DNA of 64,000 nucleotides from Rhyacichthys aspro. Taxonomy: Eukaryota; Chordata; Actinopteri; Gobiiformes; Rhyacichthyidae. The position numbers were made by a program, and so were the translations under genes. The stretch lies in contig CM072163.1 in assembly GCA_036850595.1 (NCBI GenBank), positions 14,098,639 through 14,162,638 on the forward strand, read 5' to 3'. The notes beneath the pieces are model-generated. The model made no database searches. It saw only the letters and a program-made list of their open reading frames with translations, and was not told the origin of the DNA. This document shows, in pieces, positions 1-11,472 of the stretch; position 1 is the first letter of the stretch, and each line of letters begins with the position of its first letter.

Positions 1-123
1 CCTTTTAATGTTATATTTATTATGTTTTGAATAGTATTGCACTGCATACTCCATTTAGCAGCCTGCTGTGTTTCTTGTTGTCCTTGTACACTACAAACCA
101 CACACATACATGGAAATACTCAC

Positions 124-3100
124 CTGTGCCTGGGCGTCCCATTATGATATCCTTTCGTGGGACAGGGTGAAGGTTTTCTGCTGGCAGGATGAGGGGTAGT
201 AGTGCAGTAGGAGAGGGGTGACAAGGAACAGGCTGCTGGACCTCTCCCCCAAACCCCGTCTCCCTGTTCTCCCCTCGATCCTCAGAACTCTCTGTGCTGT
301 TCGCAGTGGGGGCGGCCACTGTTGTGCTGACGGTAACTGACAGGGCCTGCAGGGGGGCAGCAGGGGTGTCAGTGGTGGGCAGAGTGGAAGGTGAAGGGGA
401 CACGAGCACCAGAGTTTGAGCTGGGCTCCGCAAAATCACTGTGCCATTGGGTACGCTGGCTGAGGCAGCATTAATGGGGACGGGAACCTGGAGGCCAGAA
501 ATGGGCTGAGGGGTAAGAGTTACACCAGAGTCTGTAGAAATCTCAACTCCTCCTTCGTTCCCTCCTCCTCTTCCCACAGGGCATTCGGTAAATTTTGCCA
601 AAGGGACTTCAGGGTTTCTCACAATAACCGGGGAGTCTCGCAAAGCCTGCTGGGAAACTGGCACCACGCGACGAGGGCCTCCATCGGGTGGCAGAGGGGA
701 AGGGGGAGTTGGAGACACGAGCAGAGGAGGAGGGGACGCAGCAGCGGAGGACGGGGGTCTGCTGGAGGAGGGCGTCGTCACTCCCCTGGGCCGGGAGAAA
801 GTAGGTGTGTGCGTACGGGAATGTGACACCGGCGTCTGAGGGGACAGCACCCTGAAGGAGCTGCTGAGGTCGCCCTGCTCCTGCTCCGTCTTGGTGGTGT
901 AGTCGTGATGGTGCGAGGTGAGGGGGGCCGGGGCGGGAGCGTCTGGCTTTCGTTTGCTGGGGCTCATGGGGACAGTAAACGTCAGGTTGTTTTGGAAGGA
1001 CGGCTGGATGCCAGAAGTGTGTCTCTCCTTTTCTCCTCCGCCGGCAGCTGTGACTTTGCTGCCCCCTGCCCCCCCTACCACCCCCGCCCCACTGTGCTGC
1101 CTGTGCCTTCGATGGGGTAGGACTGGGGAGGCTGTAATCGGGGAGAAGTTGGCTGGCCTAAAACCAAAAAGCGGGGAGGGTGAAGGAGAGGGGGTTGGAG
1201 AGAAGGGGGACTGGTTAGAGATAGGGGAAAATGAGGGGGTCCCAGAACGTGAACTCCCTAACGACACGAGCATGGTGGCCGCCTCGCACTCATCGAAGTC
1301 GAAGCGTGACGACAGGTCGTGTGGGACCAGCGAGGGCAGCACCAGACGGGGTCTTGAGTCTCCTCTGCTGCTTGTCTCGCTGCCCTCTCTTGACGTGTCG
1401 TCCCACTCGAGCTCGCTGCTTGCTCTCCCTCGTAGGTCAGACGGGGTGAGGGTACCTGAGCTGCTGCCCCCGCCCCGCTCGCCTCCAGCAGCCTCCATCT
1501 CTTTGGTCCTCATTGACAGGTGTCTGGAGCAGTACCCTCGGCGCTGGGACTCCTTCATACAGCCCTCTCTGGAGCACAGCCTGCGCCACTGCTTTCCATT
1601 GAACTTCTTCCGGATGCCGTTCGGGGTACACACGACGTCCCCCTTTTTGTACTTCTGTTGTGCTAATGAAAGGGGTGTCCTGGAACGAGACGAGGTAGAG
1701 GAAGTGGGAGTGGGGGTCTGGGATGGAGTGGTTTTAGATGGAGGTAGGTTAGAAGTGGAGTTGCTCATATCAGATGTTAATAAGGCAGGAGAAGGGGGTG
1801 GCTGAGGGCTAGTGAGGGTGGACAAGTAAGGAGGTCCCAGGCCTCGCACCACAGAGAGGTGAGGGGAGGGGGGGTGGTAGCTGCTACTCTTAGAGAGGAT
1901 ATTTGAGTGTTGAGGGTTTTCTGCGTTAGTCTTGGGAGCAACAGAGAGGCCCATATTAAACTGTGAAACTTCCACATCTTCCTCAGGAATGTTAGTCTGT
2001 TTCTGTCTCTCATCCTGTGATCTCATCTCAGCGCTGGCCCCTTTGCTGGATGTCACAGTGGCGGGGTGGGACGGGGGGTTTACATTAACATAAGGACACC
2101 CTCCAGGAGCCCCCTGTTGTGAGATACTATGACCCAGCCTGCCCCCTCCTCCAAGCACCCCCATTCCAATACTCAGCTGACACACCTCTCTCTCCACCTC
2201 CATCTCCTCCCTCCGCTCCCTCTCCTCTCTTTCTCTTTCTCGCTCCCTTTCCTTTGCCCTACCACCATCCAAATACGGGACCTCCCAAGGAGGGGTGAGC
2301 AGTCTGAGGCTCTGTCGAGACACCCAAACGGCCTGTCTTTCTTTCTCCTTGCCAGCCTTCTCAGTGTCCAGAGTCTGTTCATTAAGGAGCACCCGGTAGG
2401 GGAATGACACACCAGGGTGGGGGTCCACCTGAGTCACAATGCCCTCTCTGTAAAGCAAAGGCCCCCCCTCCTCGCCACCAAATGGCACACACACTTGTGT
2501 TCCCACAGCCACAGGTGCCATGCCAGGTGGGGGGGCATCCAAAATTAACTCCACAGTGTTCTTGGCCTCTGGCAATGATGTAATCACACTATCTCCATGA
2601 AAAGGATACTGAACCAGTCTCTCCTCTCCTTGAAGCTGGACTTCAACAGTTCCTCCAATCACTCTACGGACCACACCAGGTTTAAACACACGGGACAGAG
2701 CACCCAAGTCTTTCCCATTAACTCCACTCTCTAGGCTTCTCTTTATGTGACACGCCAGTACCCTCTGGTTTTTCATGCCTTTGGCGAGAGCTTGGACTAG
2801 CCCCTCTGATTGGCTGGCCTCCTTAGGCGACGAGTGACAGAGGGGAGTGGGAAAGTGGGAATTCTTTTGATGAAGGTTTGGTCCTGTTGCTTCCGTCACG
2901 TCAAGGTCAGCCGAGTGCTCGCTGGCTGTATCAGTGGACGAGGAGTGCACTGAGTTGGGGGTACCTTCGGACTCGTTCTCTCTGGACTCATGGGTCCTGA
3001 GAGCCCGCTTATCCATGGAGACAAAGTGATTCTCTGTTGCATTACTGCCCACAGTAAACACTGGGGGCGAATTACCTGAGCAAATGTTACTTTTACTACT

Positions 3101-3802
3101 AATGCTATTCATAAAATGACTATTACCCCTGCTACTGTTACTATTAACCATGTTGCTAATACCTTTATCAATGCTATTACTACTGTTGTTGCTATTCTTG
3201 ACATTATTATTGTTGATCTTATTTATACTTTCATTTATTTTGTTGTTGACTTTGCAGTTATTTTGTGTCAGAGCAGGGCTGGAGGTATTAATGGCAGTCA
3301 GGGCGTTATTCACAAAGTGCTCATATGTATATTTCTTCTTGGGGATCCGGGCTTTAAAAGTGGCTGTTTTCCTACTAGAGACTGAAGCGGTGACGTGGCT
3401 GTGATTTGTGGCTGGGGGGGGTGTGGCTGTAGAGATCGGCGCTGAAGGAGAGGTAGAAGATACGACAGTTTCCGCGGACGTATTTTCATTTGTGCCTAAG
3501 ATTTTCTCCTTTTCTGTCTTTTCTTGTGGCTTCTTTGCGTCCTTCTCAGCTGACTCCACAGGTTGCCTCAATGCAGCAGACCCTACGGTGGGTGTATTGC
3601 TGCTCGTCATTGGCTCCTTGTTAGCGCTGGAGGCTGTGGGCGGAGTTTGTTTGCGTATGGAGGGAGCACTCAGTGTTTTGGTTGTGTGCTCTGTCGTCTT
3701 GACAAGTGTTTCCCTCCTGAATCTTTTGGCGTCTTTCTCTTGGGGAGGCTGAGGGCCCCCTCTCTTCCTCCCCCTGCCTCTCGGTTTCTTTATTGGTCTC
3801 AT
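124..3802 (-). CDS. cic: Capicua transcriptional repressor, long isoform (CIC-L): first coding exon, 5' part of gene
   Basis: This exon encodes the N-terminal extension specific to CIC-L, an HMG-box repressor of ETV/PEA3-type genes that is inactivated by ERK signalling. It codes for 1226 residues plus one base and ends at a donor (CACAG|GTGAGTATT, intron from base 123). The frame stays open for 34 more codons, but those are intronic. Landmarks recalled from human [14 protein letters not shown] near residue 140; the DUF4819-type region at about 360-510, ending [17 protein letters not shown]; the Cys/His motif [20 protein letters not shown] with CSREGC...YCSRH at about 716-768; [20 protein letters not shown] near 830; [11 protein letters not shown] near 880; and the terminal IIMGRPGT. 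The ATG at 3800-3802 is the first available: an in-frame TAA lies ten codons upstream. The exon is about 300 residues longer than the human one, mainly through Asn/Ser-, Ser/Pro- and Glu/Arg-rich insertions. The HMG box and C1 domain lie outside the window. I cannot say which teleost paralogue (cica or cicb) this is. Confidence 0.95.
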
Positions 3803-3936
3803 GTCTTCTTTCCCCTTTACAAAGTGCTTTTAATTGCGTAGCGCTTCTCCTTTCTTCACTTTAAGGCACTCCTTTATATTCAATCCTTCTCTTCTCTTTC
3901 CTTGCTTGACTCTCCTTTTGTCTTCTCTGTCGGAAG
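3803..3936 (-). other. cic: cic 5'UTR segment contiguous with the first coding exon
   Basis: Reading the minus strand, a pyrimidine-rich tract followed by CAG (TTTTTCAG|CTTCCG) gives a good acceptor with the exon starting at 3936. The stretch from there to the ATG at 3802 has an in-frame TAA ten codons before the start. It is therefore untranslated, and a further 5' exon must lie upstream. The acceptor is inferred from sequence only. Confidence 0.6.
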
Positions 3937-6900
3937 CTGAAAAAGTGAAATAGAAAAGATTTGATCACTTATCATCAGTTAAGTCAAATCTGATTCTGAA
4001 GCTTAAAGGTGATGCTATAACTGGCAGTAAGGTGAATCACACTTTTTCATTTTGTCTCATCTCTGAGTGCATTCCAAATGTATTTGAGGCTTGTTCATAA
4101 TTTAGTTTAATTAATGACGTTAAAAGAATACTGGACCAACAGAGTCACAGTCACATGTGCTGCTTAAAGCAAACTTTAACCTATAATAAAATGTAAATAT
4201 GATAGTTTTAACCTGTTAAGCTGGTGATGTACAGTAGCTCTGAGCTTCATTAAGCATTGAAGCAGGTCTGGCTAACCACAGACCAGAATCTTCAGCATTT
4301 TACATTACAACAGAACATTAATACATTAAACATTATACATAAAACCATCTGGGAAGGCTTCCACAAAAAACTTCTACAAAGGGCAGGTACTTTAGATGAA
4401 AATCTGGTCGATGTTTGGATGAACCACCAGCCAGTATCCAATAAGAGCAACACCATGTTGTGTACATTAGAAAAGGTAAAACTGACACAGCATCATCAAG
4501 TCTAAATCACAGCCATAACTGCAAGTATTGCCACACCGGTAGCAGATCACGAGCAAACATAATGCCCGGGGCAGTACAAGATGGATTTTAGAGAGTTTGT
4601 GAACTCACAAATCTCACAAGGATCTAGCTGTTGTGCAAGGTAATAGAGTTTATCACAGTCCCTCTTTTACACACACACAATCTTGTCCAAGAGCTGCGCT
4701 TCCCATGGAAAACTGACTTTTGATATATCTTCTGTATCATTAATTGAATTATGAATGGCATGTCTTTCGCATAATAAGAATCTTTGAAACTTTGTCTTTA
4801 AGGTTTGTTACAGTTCAATGAAATGTCCATCACATTTATCAGTAACAGGAAATTTGCTTGATTTATGGCACCAAATATTGTATAAATGACAATAATCTTC
4901 AGACTGATCCCCAGAAAAATTAAATGTGTTCAAATTAAGACAATATGTATAACAGTAAAAACATATATTAATAACAGTATGACACGTTTTTTAAAAGCAG
5001 CCTGCATTTCCTCATCAGCAACTCATTTACTGTTCATTCTGCATATTGTCTATAAAACAAAGACAAGGTTGTGTTTTAATTTCCTCATATACAGTTTCAT
5101 TTGTCCTCAATGGAAACCGTAGCTCTTTCATTTAAATGCATGCACAAGAGGGTTTCCTCTGTCTGTAGTTTTACAGAGTCACCTTATCTAAGCGCTGTGT
5201 TCAACATGCGATGGAGCAGTTTTCTCACGCTGTGCAGTATAGACTTCATACTGAGTTTTTAGCTCGGGAATGCACAACAAAGCAGCATTTAAATCGACTT
5301 TCATCAGGAGGAATAGGGCCTGCTGAGGTCATCCCAGACATGCACGAGAGAGACAGCAGAGTACGAGTCTGTGGCAGTTTGTTCAAGGAGGCTGTGAGAA
5401 GTGTGTAGTCACTGGGAATTTCCAGTCATCGAGCGCTCGTTGGCCCTCTGTCTTTTCCAGACGTATTTTTTTGTCACTACCTCACTCACAATCTTTCACA
5501 ACTCAACAAAAACACTAAATAATTGAAATAATTTGCTGTGGTAAAATACGCCCCCTAAAAGTGAAAAGGGCTGGCCTGGGATCAGGCAGACTCACTGAAG
5601 TGATTACAGGCAACACACACCATCTTCCCTCGATTGAGCTGAACAACTCTTAACAACTTTTCATGTCGCAAACCAAACTGATTAACAGCATAGTATCATT
5701 TCTGGTTTTGAAATAACCACTTGATTATCTGATATAATCTATGTACTCACTCTATATTAACTATACACACATTTTCAGCCTTGACTTCACTGCTCAGTTC
5801 AGTATTTGAACCACTCAGGGGTTTACCAGCTCACCACTAATGTAATAATTTACTTCTTCTTTTAGAATAAATATAAATGCCTTCTAGTAATCATTTTAAA
5901 TGTAGGAGAATTCAATATACATAATATAATAAAAATATCTAGGACAATCTAAGTGCAACGTCCTTACTACCTAATTACAGTGTACAAACTTTCCACAGCA
6001 GAGGAAGCAAAGCACAAAAGTAAATCTTGTCCCGGGAATGTTCTACATACCAGTCCTTGGCCAAGTAGCCGGACATTAGTGGAGAGCTCTGAGATCTGGT
6101 TCTGTGGCGTTACTGTAGAGCAAAAGAAAAAAGACAGGAAGTAGTCAGGCCACTTGGCTGAACTAAATGACTTGCTAGGATCTGATCTTAGCTTGGAAAA
6201 ATGTGTTTGGTCATGCTTATGGCCTCCAAACATGCCTTAGGCTTTGACTGAGAACCCTACAGGAAACGTGTGTGTATACCTCATCTATAAGCATCTTTTT
6301 AGAATGAATATTGAAAATGAGTTTCTACAAGAAAATGTATTTGTTCATTTTGTAGTTTTTGTCTTTTCCTCAAATACACAGGAGAAAGAATATTTTTTTC
6401 ATGCTCAATTATGTTAGTGATAAAATGGTATCGCCTCATAATATGGCATATTTCATACAGAAAAGAAATGTCTGCCATAGTCTGAGTTCTTCCCAAAAAG
6501 ATCAAATGGATTTCACTATATTCCTGACATACTCTGCCTCCTATTGAAAATCAGGCCAATGTTGTTCTCTCCAGCTACAATCAAAAATGTCAGATGCCAG
6601 AGCTCAAACCTTAAAAAATTGCAGTGCATTTTGAAAATTGTTTAAATTAATGAAAATGATGACTGTCCTGTGGGCTAAACACAGATGAAGAGAGGGGCTT
6701 AGTAATGGTTGAAACATACGACGTCTTCACCTTCCAGCAACTGTCTGCTGAAGCGCCAGATCATCTGCAGCTATCGTTTCAGTGGCATTGAACAACAGCA
6801 AAAACAGGGTTGTCTCACCTTTTAAATAAACTGGAACACACATCCACAGTGTAGCAACAATAACAACTTTACACACACACTAAACACTCTCCGGAATTGA

Positions 6901-9238
6901 CAGTGCAGTCATGCATGCACTGTTAAAATCTCCTACGGACCTATATATTTTCACACGTATGCATAAATCACACCCATAAAACAACAACGTTCACCTTCCT
7001 CACTCTTCTTTTAAAACTCTAAATAAATCAAGTAGACTTTAATGATATGAATTTGTGACCAATTTCTATGCACAAAACATGCTGCATGTGATGCCCTACC
7101 AGGTTGGACGGTGATGCAAATGGGCCAACCATTTGTAACAAAGCACACAAAAAGGTCATTTGTGAAGAAAATTTCCTGTCAATGTCAGCTCATGTTGTAA
7201 CGCATTAAATACAGGTCTGTACAAACCTTATTAACCATTACTTTGGTGAAATTTCATTCTTTCAATTGTAGAATCCAGAAAGTTCCAGCCCATGCCCCAC
7301 CGCAACATGGCACTAGATGTATGTTTGTGAGTGGGAGACATGGGGCATCAGCGTCTTATGGCACAAGGTGCACGAGTGTTTAGTCTTCGAGTTTTGTCAG
7401 AATGAGTGTATACATTGTACACAATGCAGGTTATCCCTCTTGTCAAAGAATTTTATGGGGGTCTGTATGGACGCAGGGCTGCAGTGAGAGGAAAGGGATG
7501 GACTGAAAAGAACATGCGATGATGGTGCGACAGAGGGGCAGAGTGGTGTGGCTGTGACAGTGAAGCCTACGGTGGCCCATGTACACTCATGGTAACATGG
7601 CAGGGTGATTTTGCCCTTAACTGGGTCACCAGGGAAAACACACATGCATGAAACAGCAAAAAAAAAACGATCATGCACTGTGTTACTCTCATTCTGAGAT
7701 GAGTCTTTCATGAGTGAGGAGGATTTCATTACGTAGACAACATGAGCCAAGAAGAGAAAAACATTTAGTTAGTGTTTTAGGTGTAGCGACAGGGCGAGCT
7801 GTGAAGTGTGTGTGAGTACGCTTGTTGTGGAGAGCATCCATTGTGACGTATTAAAAATACTGGTAGCTGTCTAGTCATTGGCATAATAACTGTACATATT
7901 ACACCTATAAAAGATAACCCAGAGACAGGAAATGTGTGCCTTCTGTCACATATTGATCAGAAGGCTGTGGCATAGATCAGAGGTGACTGTTCTTGTTTTG
8001 GACCAAATGGCAGAACTGCCAATGCCACATCAATGACCAACTGCTCCACAGATGCCTACACCTTTAGGGATTTGTCTTCTGTGTACACAAGAGCAATAAT
8101 GAAGATTTGAGCAATGCTTGCCACACAGTGTATCTGCTAAACAGATGAAGGCACTTCAAGTCGAAATATCACAAAGAAACATCTAATTACTTATGGCTTA
8201 TAACAGCTCCAGCCCAGGACGGTCATGACAAAACACTTTCAAACTGCCCAGTCAGAGATGTCAAGGGTGCCACGGCAGCGATTGCAGGACTGCGCTGCAG
8301 AAAGTGGAGTGCCAGTGAGGGAAAAGCCGAGAAAACACCAAATGCTTTCCCGACTTCTTTGCACGGTCTGTGCGAGTACTACGAGAGGCGCTACACAATG
8401 TCAAATGAGTATTATGACTCCAGGCAGTCGTCCGGTCTGCTATGCGCACGGGGCTCGGCAACAAACACAAACAACCGGTTTCAAGTGACGTGTTTTATTT
8501 TTCCATCTAGACAGGCCTAATTCTTATACTACCATGTTTACCACGCACATATCCACTGCGAAGCCAGGAGCACGCATGAAAGCAGTTCAAAAAAGCTTTT
8601 TTACAAAGCTAAAGAGGTGACACTCGTCAAAGTCAAAGTCATAAAGGTTTAATAAAAGCAGCATCCTTTCGTCTTGAGGATTCGCTCTAGTAAGCAGCTC
8701 TATAACGATAGTTGTAGTGGCGGTAGTAGTCGTAGTACGCAGCAGTGTCAGTCTACGAGAGCTCACATAATGACATCGTCTGAAGGCACACACAACAAAA
8801 CGGGAGATTAAATACGCACCAAATGTCCCAAAAGTCAAGTTTTGTTCACGAAGAAGATTATAGGAGGCTATTAGTAAACATTTAGGCTGCAATGCTGCAA
8901 ATAGGTCGATTGTTTTACTACGCTAGCGCTGCTCGACGCAAAACTCGACAACTAAGGTCAAGGAAAGTGTTCAGTTTTTATCCACAGGCATTTCATATTC
9001 TCCGCGGAGCCAGAAAATGTGCATTAGTCTACGCTGGGACTGCGGTAGAACATTTGAGAAAGTTTTTAGGCTGTTACACCCTCCCTCCTCTGTCTCTCGA
9101 CTCTTCCTCGGCTCCACAGCAGTGTCATTCTGCTCCTTCGGACGGTAACAAACCTATGCCCGCTAAGTCGTTTTTCCTGAAATGAAAAAATGTTTGCTAG
9201 TTATTCTCCATACCTTCTGATAACTTGGACTCAACTTA
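3937..9238 (-). other. Probable cic 5'UTR intron; no gene seen inside
   Basis: This interval is bounded by an acceptor at 3937 and a donor at 9239 (GTAAGTTGAG on the minus strand). It is mostly AT-rich non-coding DNA. Open frames here reach at most about 117 codons and resemble nothing I know. The end nearest the promoter (about 8250-9240) is richer in CpG than the rest, as expected beside a promoter. I see no convincing repeat family or RNA gene. Confidence 0.5.
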
Positions 9239-9420
9239 CCAAGCAGCTCGTCCTTTCGCCAGAGAAAGATTTATAGTCCTATTTTCCTGTCGAGGAGGCT
9301 CGCACAATTCTTTGTAACATCCCTTTGCTGTCGGTTTTGACCACTGTGCATTGAGGGCTCGCGCGTTACTTTCCCTCCGTAAAACATGTCTTTCCCCCTC
9401 AGAAACTCAAACGAGGATAT
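9239..9420 (-). other. cic: Probable non-coding first exon of cic-L (3' boundary defined, TSS not)
   Basis: On the minus strand GACGAGCTGCTTG|GTAAGTTGAG is a near-consensus donor with the exon ending at 9240. It lies in CpG-containing sequence directly below the CCAAT-box cluster. CIC-L in mammals also starts with non-coding sequence before its large first coding exon. The 5' limit is a guess, because no TATA box or initiator fixes it. RNA evidence would decide whether this exon is joined to 3936. Confidence 0.45.
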
Positions 9421-9489
9421 AAAAAACTATCGGTCTTCTTTTCCACTACAGTCACAAAATGGTGAATGAACCACTAACAGCTGGCAGAA

Positions 9490-10300
9490 CTGGCCAATCA
9501 GAGGTGGCTGACAGATACAGTAACCAATCAGATTTGTTGCCACGGATAAGAAGGCGTGGCATGCTGTCAATGTCCAGTTGATTGACAGGGATGTTCAGCC
9601 AATAGCAGCCGTGATGCTGAGCCAGGCCGGTCTACTTTCCCAAACTTTACAGTACCCAATAAGAGCTTTGGGAACCATAGGAACAGCATGTAGGAGGGTC
9701 TAGAGGAGGGCACTAATACCCGAGACCCAATAGAAAGGCACAAATGTCCCCTCCCTTTCTGCAAAGGAGTATGTTTACCATAATTGACAGCACAAGTGCC
9801 ATCCATGAGCATACCGTGATAATGCATCAAGGCTGCTGCTTTTCCACATGCGAACTGGTTCATGAGAAAGTCCTACGATGCGGTCAAAATTCATTTGTCC
9901 CAACAATAAGACAACTGGATTGCTCATGTGCATTTTTTTTTTACATCTTTTACCCAACATATATGCAAATAGTGTTATAAAAGCGACTGAACAAAGAGCA
10001 TTAAGTTATTTAAAAGTGTTAGTGCACTCTCGAGTGCTGCAGTTAACGCATTAGTGCCTCTCGCTAACTGCTCTTGTCCTTACTCTTTTCTCTCAGCAAC
10101 AGACGCTCACTTTCAGAGCTCTTGTCCAATCAGAGCGCTTCCTGCAGCTCGCGATGACGTTGGCAACCTCTAAGCCCCGCCTACCACAATGAAACCGAAC
10201 GGGCCGCTCTCGGCTGACGTCACCGCACTAGTAGGCGATTGGGCACGTGTACGAAGTCTCCGGGCCAATGGGCGCCACTGGAAGTGATGTCATCACGAGT
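9490..10300. promoter_or_regulatory. Promoter block: CCAAT-box cluster with CRE/ATF-like sites and an E-box
   Basis: CCAAT occurs at 9494-9498, 9524-9528, 9599-9603, 9656-9660, 9727-9731, 10126-10130 and 10265-10269, all on the plus strand. One inverted copy (ATTGG) lies at 10238-10242. A perfect CRE (TGACGTCA) is at 10215-10222, an ATF-like TGATGTCATCA at 10285-10295, and a CACGTG E-box at 10244-10249. These are binding sites for NF-Y, CREB/ATF and USF/MYC-type factors. The block sits immediately upstream of the proposed cic-L first exon on the minus strand. It could also drive a transcript on the plus strand from near 10380. I found no convincing protein-coding exons for one. Confidence 0.65.
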
Positions 10301-11149
10301 GTTGCCACCAGCTGGACCGAAGGGGCGTGGCCTGGCGTAAACTCAGTTAACCCCGTGTTTGTAACTCTCAGGCGCTGGAGACAAACCGGTGTGCCGAGTA
10401 CTGACTAAAAGATGAACATGTTTCAGGTGATGGGACGTGTTTGAGACGGACACTGGGCACGAGCAGTGTATAAATCACACATTTAACATCTGGCATTATG
10501 CCCACTTACCGCTGAATAGAAAGCAGACTACCTTGCTCAAGAAAGTGTCATAATAGTAAACATTACATAATCTTGCTCGGTGTGTAGTAGAAGCTCAGAC
10601 TCATGCTGAGACAGCCTTGTAAAGTTCCCACGGGAGCAGCGCCACCTGCCGATGAGATGTGATGCATACACCTACTTGCTTTTAGGCACACTATGAGAAA
10701 AACATAGATGCACAGATCTGAAAAGAGTGCAGAGTGATTGGCTGAACAACCACCCTGTGTATTTAATAAGAGTATACCAGTGAGAATCCTTGTATATAAA
10801 GATATGGAGACCGCAAGAAAGTGGGGAGCTGCTGCATAAATGTTGTTATAAGGCGACATCTAGTGGTAGTCAACCGATGTTGCAACTTTGAACGAAGTGG
10901 CAATGCATGAAAATCTTCATAAGTTTATCTTGCTGTGTAATATGCATCTGATATAGATATCTCAGGTATGAATATTGATCGATTTTCACAATCTCTCAAT
11001 AGTGGTATTTACATTTTTGGGTTTCATTCAGAAAGTGACCCTTCATGAAGCTGAAAACATGTAAAATGAAGAAAATGTTTGTTGTGGGTAATCATGCTTA
11101 ATATAAACTATTATATTTTATGTCATAACTGATTTGTTGTCTTGTTACT

Positions 11150-11330
11150 TCTTTTTCTTTCAGCTGTTCCCTTCAGGGGTCGCCATATTTGTTGTCTTTT
11201 TACTGCTAAGGTTTTATGTTAGTGATTTGCACATTGAATAACAATGGTTTTACATCGGATGCCTTTCCTGACACAACCCTCTCTGTTTATCCAGGCATTG
11301 GAACTGGCACAAAAAGTACACTGGCTTTTG
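11150..11330. repeat. Fragment of a fish dispersed repeat
   Basis: The stretch runs from a CTTCAGGGGTCGCCA-like motif to CGGATGCCTTTCCTGACACA and then a 'tatccaggc...ggcac' tail. I recognise these phrases from abundant degenerate retroelement-like repeats in fish genomes. I cannot name the family with confidence. A RepeatMasker run against a teleost library would name it. Confidence 0.5.
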
Positions 11331-11375
11331 ACCTTATTGAGATTATTTGTTGTCTTTTTACTGCTAAGCTTTTAT
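11186..11375 (+). repeat. 32 bp direct repeat, 31/32 identical
   Basis: Copies lie at 11186-11217 and 11344-11375. Both begin TATTTGTTGTCTTTTTACTG and share everything except one G/C difference. The copies are 158 bp apart, start to start. One lies inside and one just after the dispersed-repeat fragment. This suggests either a local duplication or an unusually long duplication flanking an insertion. Confidence 0.85.
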
Positions 11376-11451
11376 AAATGTTTAACTTTTTATCAACTTT
11401 ATCTGCTACCCTGTTATGGTTTCTCGTGAATGAATGCTTCGTAAAAATACT

Positions 11452-11472
11452 AAAAAAAAAAAAAAAAAAAAA
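11452..11472 (+). repeat. A21 homopolymer run
   Basis: Twenty-one consecutive A bases follow AT-rich sequence just after the dispersed-repeat fragment and the second copy of the 32 bp repeat. It could be the tail of a retroposed element on the plus strand. Confidence 0.9.

Noticed and set aside
20..123. In-frame extension of the CIC exon by 34 codons
   Set aside because: A strong donor (GTGAGTATT) begins at 123, exactly after the conserved IIMGRPGT sequence. The extension is intronic.
918..1805. 295-codon plus-strand open frame opposite the cic exon
   Set aside because: It is the antisense shadow of the GC-rich, Ser/Pro-rich CIC coding frame, which is confirmed by conserved motifs.
10380..10440. 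Possible short plus-strand first exon encoding MNMFQ before a GTGATG donor
   Set aside because: The donor is weak. The best downstream candidate exon (about 11563-11690) does not stay open in the required phase.
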